This document shows, piece after piece, positions 1 through 10,091 of a DNA stretch of 64,000 nt. The stretch is taken from positions 1,178,001-1,242,000 of the forward strand of contig CP110830.1 in NCBI GenBank assembly GCA_026239495.1, in the 5' to 3' direction. The notes beneath the pieces are model-generated. The model worked only from the letters and a program-made list of their open reading frames with translations, searched no databases and had not been told where the DNA came from. The DNA comes from Spiroplasma phoeniceum. GTDB taxonomy: Bacteria; Bacillota_I; Bacilli_A; Mycoplasmatales; Mycoplasmataceae. Within the stretch, counting starts at the first letter, position 1; every line of letters starts with the position of its first letter. The position numbers were made by a program, and so were the translations under genes.

Positions 1-257
1 CAATATAATTTAGCACAATCAGGTGATTTCATCATAAAATTAATTATTTCACTTTCAATTCTATCAACTTGTTTTTCAAGTAAAGGAACTATCTTCTCGC
101 TCGCATAAGTATCATATCGTCATTTACGAGAAAGGTTCAATTTATTGGTTAAATCATTCAAAGTATATGGAATATTAGGTGATTTATTTTGCCAAAATTC
201 ATCTATTTTACGATAAAATGTTCGTAAACTTGCTTTTTTTGGATTAAATTCTTTCAT
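1..257 (-). CDS. Small terminase subunit-like protein, 3' end outside window
   Basis: The gene reads leftward from an ATG at 257 behind a strong AAAGGAG ribosome site and leaves the window after 85 codons. The product is basic at its N-terminus and mostly helical, with a stretch around residues 37-55 (IPYTLNDLTNKLNLS) that looks like a helix-turn-helix, followed by a charged helix. One UGA Trp codon is used. Small terminases bind phage DNA and hand it to the large subunit, and the large terminase of the second prophage in this window lies on the same strand at 41945-43681. The family call rests on helical layout and phage context only. A different small phage DNA-binding protein is possible. 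Confidence 0.4.
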
Positions 258-490
258 TTTTTACTCCTTTTTGCATATTAAAATTGCTATTATCTAAACA
301 ATATGATTAAATAAAAGAGTAATAAATAACTGTAAAAATGTATAAAAGAGCTTTCACAAGTTCTTTTTATTATCTATATTTTACACCAAAATAAAAAAAA
401 GTAAAGTAATTTACTTTTTTCAGTTAAATTAATTTGCTAATAATTAACAATTAAATTATAACACAATAAATAAAAAATAATATTTTTTTT
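258..490. other. Intergenic region between terS-like gene and hairpin repeat
   Basis: There is no open frame. It holds a symmetrical hairpin at about 394-420 (AAAAAGTAAA/TTTACTTTTT arms) that could terminate transcription from either side, and otherwise AT-rich sequence with possible promoters for the leftward gene. Confidence 0.4.
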
Positions 491-621
491 TAATTTTGTA
501 GAAAACTCTTGATATTTATAAAAAACCTTGATTTTATTGACTTTTTACTAAATTACTATTTTTGCAAAAACCTTTATTTGATAAGGGTTTTTGACTCCAT
601 CAAGAGTTTTCTACAAAATTA
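491..621 (+). repeat. 131-bp hairpin repeat, copy A
   Basis: Perfect 23-bp inverted arms (491-513 and 599-621; core TTTTGTAGAAAACTCTTGAT and its complement) enclose an 85-bp spacer. Inside the right arm edge is a TTGACT hexamer. The spacer holds a smaller hairpin (AAAAACC...GGGTTTTT). The copy lies 68 bp upstream of an ISLre2-type transposase gene. Copy C (41492-41622) is identical over all 131 bp but in reverse orientation. Copy B (8648-8778) keeps the arms, length and orientation with a diverged spacer. Confidence 0.85.
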
Positions 622-689
622 AAATATTTTTTTTTGCATTTTTATTATTTTTGTGTTAATGTGTAGAACTAAGGAAAGAGGGTAAAAAA

Positions 690-1949
690 ATGATAAATAT
701 TGATAACAGATTTTTTAAGAATTTTAATAATTTTTTAGATAAACAAAGTATTGAAATAATTCAACAAAATTTAGAAGATTGTGATGAATGAATTTTTAAA
801 AATTATAAAATTAATGAAACTTTAAAAGAATTTAAAGATTATAAAGTAAAAGAAATAAAACCAAGAACATTAACTATTTTAAATGGGAAAATAACTTTTA
901 AAAGAAGAAAATATTATAAAATTAATCCAGAAACAGGTAAAGAAGAATATATTTTTCCTTTGGATAAACTTTTAGTAATTAAAAAATGACAAAGAATAGA
1001 TAATTCTGTTAAAGAAAAAATATTATCATTTATTGGTAATAAAAAAACATATCAAGATATTTTAGATACTATAGAATATGTAAAAATTTGTATAAAAACA
1101 ATTTCAAATATTATGAAAAATGAAAAAACTGATAAAGAATATTATATTAATAAAACTGATAAAAAAATAAAGGTACCTCATACTTTATATATTCAAATTG
1201 ATGGAACTTATTTAAAAATGTGAAATGAAAATAAAAAGGGGAAAGAAAAAATAAAAAAACATAGTATATTTTCAACTGTTCATACTGGTTTTAATAAAAC
1301 AAAATCAACTAAAAAAAGACCTGTAATTGCAAATAAATTAGGTGTTATAGAACTAGATAATATTCCAGAATATATTAAAAAAAATAGTAAATTAATTAAT
1401 TTTGTTAGTAAATTACTTACATTAATTACCAGTTATTATGACATTAATGACAATATTGAATTTATGGTATTAGGAGATGGTGCACTTTGAATTAAAAATA
1501 TGGTAAAATTTATTCAAGAATATTTTCCTAAAAATAAAGTACATTACACGATAGATAAATTTAACCTTACAAGTAGATTTAAAAAATTATATCCTTATCA
1601 AAGTAAAAACAAAGAAAACAGAGAAACATACCATAAAGCAGTCGATTATTTTTTTAATGGTAAATATGAAGAATTATTAGAACGCGTAGAAAACAGTGCT
1701 TCTTTTATAAAAGAATCAAAAATGAAATTCTTAAAAGAGACAATTAAATTAATTAAAAATAATGAAGAAAGTGTCAGAAATCAAACATTATGAAATAATA
1801 TTGGTTGTCATATTGAGGGTGATATATCACATTACTGTAAGGGTGTTTTGGTTAAAAAAGCAACTTATCATGAAAAAACTATTAAAAATAAATTAAATAC
1901 TAGTATGATGAATTTTAAAAATAAAATTAATTTATTTAATACTAATTAA
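690..1949 (+). CDS. ISLre2/UPF0236-type DDE transposase
   Basis: The gene has 419 codons from an ATG behind AAGGAAAGAGGG and is open throughout when UGA is read as Trp. Family landmarks are YIQIDG (first Asp), LGDGALWIKN (second Asp), a HYTIDKFNL segment and CHIEGDISHY (Glu). This order and spacing match the UPF0236/ISLre2 proteins that also serve as transposase-like genes of mycoplasma integrative elements. The C-terminus is shorter than that of the paralogue at 43770-45092 and diverges after the Glu motif. The 131-bp hairpin just upstream and the leftward terminase-like gene suggest the transposase belongs to a phage-derived element rather than a simple IS. Activity is unknown. Confidence 0.8.
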
Positions 1950-2215
1950 CCATTAGAAGAAAATAGAATTAATTATTTAGTTAATAATTTTGTAAATAAT
2001 AGTTTACAATCAAACTTATATTTTTATTAATTTTATCTAAATAAATTAAATAACTTTAATAAACATGTATTTTTGTCGTGGAAAAATTTAAAAATAATGA
2101 AAAAATATATTGACAATAAAATTAAAAGTAATACAATTTAATTAAGTAAGTGTAATATTATTCCACAATTTCTAAGATATTAATTAAAACCCTTAAATAA
2201 TACATACAACCTATT
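1950..2215. other. Non-coding 3' flank of the transposase
   Basis: No gene is seen. Positions 2058-2090 resemble the motif found downstream of the IS30 remnant (9863-9889) and the second ISLre2-type gene (45131-45157): TATTTTT, then GTG, then AAAATT. This may be the right end of the element. Confidence 0.35.
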
Positions 2216-2930
2216 TTAATTAAAAACTCTGATTTTCAACAACTCGCTGGTAAAAAATCACTAATAAATGATTATTTTAATGATAAAAATATTATTATTG
2301 ATGTTACCGAAGCCCCAATCCAACGCCCAAAAAAAGACAAAAACAATCTTATTCTGGTAAAAAGAAAAAATACACCATTAAAACACGAGTAATTATCTAA
2401 CAAGAAACCAAAAAAAATATTGCAACAAATTTTTCGCTTGTAAAAAAAACATGATTATTCTTTATTTAAAGAATAAAAAATCTCAATTTTAAAAAATACC
2501 AAATTAATAGTTGATAGTGGTTGTCAAGGAATTCAAAAAATTCACAATAATGTTCTAATACCTACAAAAAAAACAAAGAAAAACCCTTTAAATAAAGTAC
2601 AAAAACAACGCAATAGAATAGTTTCAAAAATGAGAATTATTATTGAAAATATTTTTGCTATTCTTAAAAAATTTAAAATTATCACAGAAAAATATCGCAA
2701 TCGAAGAAAACGATTTAGTTTAAGATTTAATTTAATTGCTTAAATTTATAATTTGCAGTTAGCATAGAATATTTACTTAAAATTAAAGAATTTAAATAAT
2801 AAATTCATTTTTTGTTGTGGCAAAATATTAAATTTTTAAATAAAAAACATAATTAATTAAAATTATATTTTTCTATTGGTGTCTTTTTACAAATATTTGC
2901 AATTTTTTAATAGGTTACGCAAGAATTCTA
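2216..2930 (+). mobile_element. IS5-family remnant (variant B), 5' truncated
   Basis: Only the distal two thirds of the transposase region remain, starting within the segment that reads ACTCTGATTTTCAAC in other copies. Stops and frameshifts are frequent. The right terminal repeat is altered (GCAAGAATTC instead of GCAAGAAGTC). It abuts the IS3-type fragment that follows, at the same point where an intact IS3 copy reads continuously, so this IS5 appears to have removed the IS3 5' end. Confidence 0.8.
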
Positions 2931-3936
2931 TTTATTAACAAAAGAAAATGAACAAATAAAAGCAGAAAATAATATTTTAAAAAAGCTTGAATCTCTTCCA
3001 AAAACAAAAACAAAGATGAATATTAGAAAACAAATTGATTTTATTAAAAACGAATTAAATAACAACTCAATCTTACCATTAAGATGATTTTTAAAAATAT
3101 TATGCATTTCATATGATACATGAAATAAATATAAAAATATTCATGAAAAATATGAATGAAAAATTGATTACAATATATTAGAAATAATTAAAATAATTTT
3201 AAAAAACAATAAAAATAAAGGTCATCGACAAATAAAACTTGATTTGGAAGAACAAAAAATAAAAATATCAGCAAGCACTGTATATCGTTATATGAAGATA
3301 TTACAAATATGTTCTGAAGTTAGAATTAAACATAAAAAATGAATTAAACATTTTAATAATATGTTATATGAACATAAAAAATACACCTATTTACTTAAAC
3401 GTAATTTTCATTCTAATCAAATGAATCAAAAATGATCAATTGATATTACAATAATTAAAATATATTCAGAATCAGTATATTTATTTGCTATTAAAGACTT
3501 ATTTAGCAATGCAATTGTTTGATACTCACTAACAGTAAGGCTAACAATAAATTGAGTAATTAATTGTTTAAAAAAAGCTTAATTAATCGAAAAATTAAAC
3601 CTGGTCAATTAATAATTAATTATGATCAAGGCATTCATTTTACTTCACATGCATATTTTTATTTATTAATAGATTATGTAGTAACTATAAGTATGTCTCG
3701 ACGTGGAAATTGTTTAGATAATTCACCTATTGAAAATTGGTTTTCAATTTTAAAAACATAAAATAAAAATATAACAAAATACAAAAATTTTAATGAGCTA
3801 AAAAATATGATAGATAATTATATTGTTGAGTATAATAATTATAGAAGAGTTTTAAAATTAAAAATGCCTCCAATTCAATTTGAATTAAAAAGCATTTTAA
3901 ATTAAAAAAATAATTATCAGTTGTTTGAAACTGTGC
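2931..3936 (+). mobile_element. IS3-family (IS150-like) element type 1, 5' truncated
   Basis: This encodes a degraded IS3 transposase. The upstream frame ends in IKDLFSNAIVWYSL around a WSIDIT motif. After a frameshift near 3580 the reading resumes with LIINYDQGIHFTSH and DNSPIENWF, giving the D-D-E layout of IS3 OrfB. A stop after FSILKT cuts off the last part. The right end is GAAACTGTGCA, the complement of the TGCACAGTTTC end seen at 16041 and 18425. Confidence 0.8.
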
Positions 3937-4405
3937 ACTTTACCATTACTTAAATAATTTTTATATTTATCTCAATAACTACGCTTTAAACCTGCTATAT
4001 CAAGCAATAATTTTAATTAATATTTAGCACTATTTTCTTTTATAAAAGATACTATTTTTTTTGTTTATTTAATTGTAAAAGTTATGGAGCTTTTTTAATA
4101 ATTCATACCTAACTTTGTAATAATTTAAATCTTTTTTACCAAATGGTTCTTTTGGCCCTTTTGGTGTATTTAAAATTCCTTTTTTAAAATTTATTTGTCA
4201 TGAATTAAGTGTTTTTATATTTACTTTATATTTTTTTGAAATGTAAGTAAGCAATGTTTGTTCAATTTGTTTTACTGTATTTTTTCTAAATTCTGCAGTA
4301 TATGTTTTAAATTTTTGTCCTTTTTTTTGCCATATAAAAATGCACCTCCTCTAAAAGTTTAGTAAAGTTCTTTTTTAATTTTACTTACTTTTTGGGGCGC
4401 AGTCT
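3937..4405 (-). mobile_element. IS3-family element type 2, fragment with orfA
   Basis: The minus strand reads a small basic OrfA beginning MAKKGQKFKTYTAEFRKNTV behind GGAGGTGCAT, then decays. The outer end at 4405 is the AGACTGCGCCCCAAAAAG terminal repeat. A fuller copy of the same element is at 20514-22812. The internal side is lost at the junction with the type 1 IS3. Confidence 0.75.
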
Positions 4406-4630
4406 TTAGTTAATCTTTTTTATTTCATATGATAATTTATAATAAAAATTATTTTTATTTTAAATTTTAATTTGTTGCAGTTCATATTACATTTTCCATA
4501 CTAATAAAAAATAAAAAAATTTGCTAATTATAAATATTTTTTCATAAATTAATAGTATAATTTAAATACCTTAAAGCACAAAATAATTTATTTTAATCAA
4601 AAACAACAATCATTAGGAGGTTATAAGATA
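4406..4630. promoter_or_regulatory. Intergenic with promoter for the methyltransferase remnant
   Basis: There is no frame. A TATAAT box at about 4554 and an AGGAGG ribosome site at about 4616 precede the ATG at 4631. The rest is AT-rich sequence without recognisable features. Confidence 0.4.
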
Positions 4631-5154
4631 TGGCCAAACAAAAGTTAACTAAATGGTATTATAACAATTTAAAGGTTAATAATTGAAATTTATATGTTGC
4701 TGTTTCTGAACAAGGTATAACTTTTATTGGTTATAATAACAAAGGGTTTAATGAATTATAATCCTCGGTTGAAGAAAAAGGGACCAAATATTTTATTAAT
4801 TTCTGATCAAGAAGGAAAAACGAACCTTATTATGGAGCAATTAACGGAATGTTTAATGTGAAAACGAACATTTTTTACTTTAGCGTTTGATTTCACTGGT
4901 ACTTTGTTTCAAAAAAAGCTTTGAGCAGAAGTTGCTAAAATACCATATGGAACAACAACTTGTTGTGCTGATATTGCCCAAAAAATTGGACATCCCCAAG
5001 CAATGCGAGATATGGGGGCAGCAATTGGCAATAATGCCGTCACAATTATTGTTCCTTGTCCTCGTGTTTTAGGTAAAAATAATGCTTTACTTGGCTATCG
5101 TGGTGGGTTAGAAATGAAAGCATCGTTATTACAATTAGAAAATATTTGATAATT
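4631..5154 (+). pseudogene. Methylated-DNA-protein cysteine methyltransferase remnant
   Basis: A good ribosome site (ATTAGGAGG) precedes MAKQKLTKWYYNNLKV, but the frame hits TAA at about codon 43 and is shifted afterwards. The C-terminal half is recognisable in another frame: AKIPYGTTTCCADIAQKIGH, then IIVPCPRVL, then LLGYRGGLEMKASLLQLE. These match the winged-helix and active-site region of O6-alkylguanine-DNA alkyltransferases. The expected PCHR motif reads PCPR, so even the active-site neighbour His is lost. The remnant implies this strain has lost direct alkyl repair unless another copy exists elsewhere. Confidence 0.75.
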
Positions 5155-5292
5155 AGATTTATTAATAATTAGTATTTGTTGTTTTAAATTTATACTTTGT
5201 TAAAAGTATTTTTTATTACAATTAATTTTATTTTTAATTAGTATGTTGGTTATCAACAATAAATTTTTAATATATTAAAAGGAGAAAAAATT

Positions 5293-6948
5293 ATGGGAAA
5301 GTTTCATACAATAGCAAGTAGTTTATTAGTGTTTGGAACTATTAATATGACATTTTTACCTACTTATAGTTTTATTGATCAAAAGGGATATATTACAGAA
5401 CTATCACCAACAGCAGTTTCATCACTTGAAGAAGATGATTTTATTTATTCAGGCTATTTATTACAGTATTTTATTTATAAGTCTTCCAATATTGACCAAA
5501 ACAAAACAGTAAAAATGATGGAAAACAATATTGTTGCTAATAAAAATATAATTTATAATACTAAAACTAATATTAATAATGTGAGAATGGATACTAAAGA
5601 ATTATTTGAAATGTCATTAATGGCTTCGATTATTAATACTAGTATTTATGGAATGAAAACTTGGAAAGAATTTTTTGCCGAATCATATTCAAAATGAATG
5701 ACAATGTCAGACGAAATGAAAAATAAAAGCTGAGAGATTTTAAATAATTTTTTTATTGATATTTATGCTCCGCTTCAAAAAGAAAATTTTGGTCCCCAAA
5801 TTACTTCTTTACAAAAACAACGTGCTAAAATTGATCAGTATGTTGCAAAGTCAAATATTATTTATAATACTAATTTAACAACTAAACCAATTGATGCAGT
5901 TGATTTAAAATATTTTTTGCCATCTTTTGAACTTGGTTTACAACAATTAATTCCCCAAAATAGCAAATTATGAACACAGAATTATACTTTTAATGCTCTT
6001 AAAACAAGTTTAATTGTGTGGCAGTCAATTCGAAAGCAAGATATTGAAAATGATAACGTTATTTTTAACGGAAATATTCTACGAAATAGCATTATTAATA
6101 ATGGTAAGCAGGATTTAACAGCGGAATTAGGAAATATGATGAATGATTCATATACGCCGGCATCACAATCAGCGATTATAAAATTTGAAAATTTTATGAA
6201 TACTAGTAAACAGCAATATTATTCATCATTTGATAAGTTAGATGAAGATTTAAAAAAGATAACAGAATATGAAAATAATTATTATAATGAAAAAGGGAGC
6301 ACTATTTTCTTAAAAGATAGCGTGCAAGCAATGCAAAAATATTATCAATGAACTGATGAACGGAAGGATTTTCTTAAAGAACAAATTTTAAATTTATTTA
6401 ATATGACTTATGCAATAACTGGTGACAATTTTAAATATTTTTTAACTGGATTTTTATTTTCTCCTGATGATCCATTGTTAGAAGAAGGCAGACAAACAGC
6501 AGCTTATACAAATTATTCTTTTCAATCATTACCAGGGTCAAATCGTTTTATTTCAACTAGACGGGCTTATATAGTTATTTCTGCAAAAGAATTTGATAAT
6601 GCTTTTAAGGGAAAAAATCTTTATCAATATTTAATTGGATGATGAAGCTCACTAAATTTTTTTTGTACTTTGAACCATGAGATGGGGCATGCTGTTGATG
6701 TTTACTATGGGATGATTAAAGAAGCACGAAATTTTGCACCAAAATATTTTAAGAATCTTCTAAATAGTTTAAGAATTAAAGGACAATATAAGGGTAACGT
6801 TTTTGGCTATGATGATATTGTAAGTTATAATCAAAATGTTAAAATTATTAAAATTGTTTTAATTATTATGTTTGGTGCTTTTTCCACAATTATTATTATT
6901 GCTGTTGTTTTAGGTACTATTCGTAATATTAGACCTCAAAAAAAATAG
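5293..6948 (+). CDS. Exported membrane protein with HExxH zinc-protease motif
   Basis: This is one continuous 551-codon frame with several UGA Trp codons, starting at an ATG behind AAAGGAG. The N-terminus (KFHTIASSLLVFGTINMTFL) looks like a signal peptide or anchor. Most of the protein is a polar, helical exported region. LNHEMGHAVDVYYG at residues 460-473 contains HEMGH (462-466), the zinc-binding core of gluzincin-type metalloproteases. A single transmembrane segment near residues 516-540 precedes a short basic tail (RNIRPQKK), giving an outside-facing enzyme with a cytoplasmic tail. I recognise no named family. Substrate and activity are unknown. An SNF-type transporter gene follows 26 bp later, so the two were probably cotranscribed. 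Confidence 0.65.
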
Positions 6949-6974
6949 AAATGGTAAAAATAAAGGAGGAAAAA

Positions 6975-7433
6975 ATGAGTAGTAAAAAACAAATGACAAA
7001 ATTTGGATTTATTGTTTCATCATTATGTGCAGCAATTGGATTAGGGGTAATTTGAGGATTACCTGGTTATATTAATAAATATGGTGGATTTTATTTTTTC
7101 TTAATATATATTTTTGTATTATTAATTGCGGGAGTTCCAATATTAATTTTTGAATTTAACTTAGGAAATCTTCGACGTAAAAGTGTAATTAACATTTTTG
7201 ATAAAGAAATTGTTCTCTTTAGTCACTTTATGGGTTGGTTTCAAGCAACTTTAATGATTATTATTCCGATTTATTATGCTGTTTTGGTTGGCCATACTAT
7301 TATTTCGATTGCAATTGAATTTAGTTCTACCTTGATTAGTAATGTTGGTGGAAATATTTTTAATAATCAGATTTTACAACGTGGTAGTTTTGTCGTAACT
7401 AACAATGGTGGTTTTCAATGAATTCTATTTTAG
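6975..7433 (+). pseudogene. SNF-family (sodium:neurotransmitter symporter-like) transporter, truncated
   Basis: From an ATG behind AAAGGAGG, 152 codons read FGFIVSSLCAAIGLGVIWGL and PGYINKYGG, the first-helix signature of the neurotransmitter:sodium symporter family (unwound TM1 with the Na/substrate site). About three to four membrane helices remain of the usual 10-12. The frame ends in a TAG that comes from an inserted IS3 type 2 end at 7432. No downstream remainder is present in the window, so this is a deletion plus insertion remnant rather than a functional transporter. Confidence 0.7.
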
Positions 7434-7482
7434 ACTGCACACCAAAAAGTAATTAAAATTAAAAAAGAACTTTACTAAATTT
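7432..7482 (+). mobile_element. IS3 type 2 terminal remnant
   Basis: AGACTGCACACCAAAAAG and the following 30 bp match the orfA-proximal end of the element at 20514-22812. It interrupts the SNF transporter gene. Confidence 0.65.
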
Positions 7483-7545
7483 TTTATTTTAGTATACAAG
7501 CATATAGAAATAAATTGGAGCTTTTTACAATGTAATTATATAATA

Positions 7546-8616
7546 AACTTCTTGCGTAACCTATTAAAAAATTGCAAATATTTGTAAAAAGACACTAATA
7601 TAAAAACATAATTTTAATTAATTATTTTTTTTATTTAAAAATTTAATATTTTTCCACAACAAAAAATGAATTTATTATTTAAATTCTTTAATTTTAAATA
7701 AATCTTTTATGCTAACTGCAAATTATAAATTTAAGCAATTAAATTAAATCTTAAAATAAATCGTTTTCTTCGATTACGATATTTTTCTGTAATAATTTTA
7801 AATTTTTTAAGAATAGCAAAAATATTTTCAATAATAATTCTCATTTTTGAAACTATTCTATTACGTTGTTTTTGTACTTTATTTAAAGGGTTTTTATTTG
7901 TTTTTTTGTAGGTATTAGAACATTATTGTGAATTTTTTGAATTCCTTGATAACCACTATCAACTATTAATTTGGTATTTTTTAAAATTGAGATTTTTGAT
8001 TCTTTAAATAAAGCATAATCATGTTTTTTCCAAACGAAAAACTTGTTGCAATAATTTTTTTGGTTTATTGTTCGATAATTACTTGTGTTTTAATGGTGTT
8101 TTTTTTCTTTTTACCAGAATAAGATTGTTTTTGTCTTTTTTTGGGCGTTGAATTGGGGTACCGGTAACATCAATAATAATAGTTTTATCATTAAAATAAT
8201 CATTTATTAGTGATTTTTTACCAGCGAGTTGTTGAAAATCAGAGTGTTTAATTAAAATATCTTCAATTCACTTGATGTTGCTATAACAACTAGATTCACT
8301 AATATCAAAACTTTTAGCAAGATGAAAATAAGTCCGATATTCTCGTCAATACGATAAAGTCATCAGTAGCCGATTTTCTAGTGATAATTTATTAGTTTTG
8401 CCACCTTTTTTAAATTTTTCTATTTCAGCTACTTGTAAAATATTTAACATTTTATTAAAAATAGCTTTTTTGCTCCGGTTAATCGCAATAATTCTTTATC
8501 ATTAATAAAATTAAATTTATCAAATTTCATAATTTTAATCTCCTATAATTTCTATTTTAATTTAAAAATATTTTATAGGAATTTTAAAATAATTAGATTA
8601 GGTTATGCAAGAAGCC
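7546..8616 (-). mobile_element. IS5-family element (variant B), degraded
   Basis: Full-length, about 1.07 kb, with imperfect ends (AACTTCTTGC and GCAAGAAGCC) flanked by TA. The minus strand carries the transposase with many stops and shifts; the region encoding the TA...D motif and the basic C-terminus is still visible. A TA target duplication fits other copies in the window. Confidence 0.8.
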
Positions 8617-8647
8617 TAATTAATAATATATTTGTCAATAATTTTAT

Positions 8648-8778
8648 TAATTTTGTAGAAAACTCTTGATATTTTAATAAAACCTTGATTTTATTGATTT
8701 TTTACTAAATTAATATTTTTGTAAATTGCTATATTTTATAAGATTTTTTGACTTTATCAAGAGTTTTCTACAAAATTA
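8648..8778 (+). repeat. 131-bp hairpin repeat, copy B
   Basis: Both 23-bp arms (8648-8670, 8756-8778) are identical to copies A and C and the length is again exactly 131 bp. The 85-bp spacer aligns without gaps but has many substitutions. TTGACT is retained just inside the right arm. It stands directly upstream of an IS30-type transposase remnant, in the same relative orientation as copy A to its ISLre2-type gene. Confidence 0.85.
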
Positions 8779-8849
8779 AATAAAAAATGTGAAAATTTAT
8801 TTTTTTATAAATTTAATGTATAACTATTTTTATAAAAAAATTGGAGGAA

Positions 8850-9843
8850 ATATAGAGCCATAAAATATTATATACATGTAAAATATGATGAACGAAAATT
8901 TTTTAAGGATTTATTTTATCTGATAGTTGCAAAAAGAAAAATGGCACACTTAATTTATCTGAAATATCAAGACAAACAGGAGGAGATATTAATACTGTTA
9001 AAAGAGAAATTAATATATTTACAAATATAGAAGATTATAATGCCCGTGAGGCGCATGATGATTATTATAAAAAACGACAGAAGTGTATTAAAAAAATACC
9101 TAAATTTATAGAAGAAAAACAATAATTTTTAAATTTAAGATTTAATATTTTGAGTGATTCATCAGCAGAAATTATTCAGCGATTTTTAATAAAGTTTGGC
9201 ATCAAATTTCCCGCTTGCCTTAAAACATTTTATAAATTAATTTTTTTTAGGTCTTTTGGGTTTGTTAAAGAAAAAATTATTAAATGGCGGTAGAAGAAAT
9301 AGAACAAAGAAAAGACCTGATAATCGTGGAAAATTAAATGAAAGATTTAAATCAATATGAGATATTGAAAATAAAGAATCTGATGTTGGGTTTTTTGAAA
9401 CGGATACAGTAGTTGGTAAAGACCATCAATCTAGTTGTTTAGTTTTGATAGAGAAATCAAGTAAAAAATACTTTGCAATGAAATTATAAGAACATACTGC
9501 TAATGAAGTTTTAAAAAAACTTGAAAAATTAGTTAGAATTAATGGTTTAGTTAGAAAAATTAAAGGAATAATAACAGATAGAGGAAGAGAATTTAGTAAG
9601 TTTGAAGAAACGGGAAAGATTACTGGTTCTAATGTTTATTATTGTGGCCCATGTTCGCCTAAACAAAAACCCTTAATTGAAAGAATGAACCGTGAATTTA
9701 GAAAACGATATGGTAAAGGAACAGATTTTAATCCTGTTACAAAACAAGAAATAAATTTAGTAGTTTATATTATAAATGAAAAATTAAAGCCTGTTTTAAA
9801 TTGAAGAACGGCAAAAGAGATGTTTTTAGAGAATTTTAAATAA
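8850..9843 (+). pseudogene. IS30-family transposase remnant
   Basis: The reading is broken by several stops and shifts, but IS30 landmarks remain: an N-terminal helix-turn-helix region (NLSEISRQTGGDINTVKREI), a GFFETDTVVG-type first Asp motif, a second Asp in GIITDRGREFSKF, and Glu in QKPLIERMNREFRKRYG. The last 150 codons are open to the TAA at 9841 apart from one TAA after FAMKL. This transposase type is known from the Spiroplasma plectrovirus SpV1 lineage, but no plectrovirus coat genes are present here. Confidence 0.8.
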
Positions 9844-10091
9844 GTTATTTGAATAATTTAATAAACTATTTTTCAGTGTGCTAAAATTAAGATAAATTTA
9901 CAAATAATTTAACAAATAATTTTTTTTTAAAAATAGTTGCATTTCTTTAAAAAAGTTTTATTATCAAAATAAAAAGAGATAAATTTGGAGCTTAGATTTA
10001 CATAATACAAAATATAAAATTAATGTTTGATCAATATTTCTAAATAATATAATCATACAAATTTTAAGGAAAGAGAAAGGAACATAAGTAG
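9844..10091. promoter_or_regulatory. Intergenic, IS30 3' flank and HAD-gene promoter
   Basis: The stretch contains the GTGTG(C/T) motif near 9863-9889 shared with other transposase loci. A TTGATC/TATAAT promoter-like pair lies at about 10028-10054 and AGGAAAGAGAAAGG precedes the HAD start codon at 10092. Confidence 0.4.

Noticed and set aside
8641-9889. Integrated plectrovirus of the SpV1 type
   Set aside because: Only an IS30-type transposase remnant is present; no coat, replication or assembly genes of plectroviruses occur nearby.
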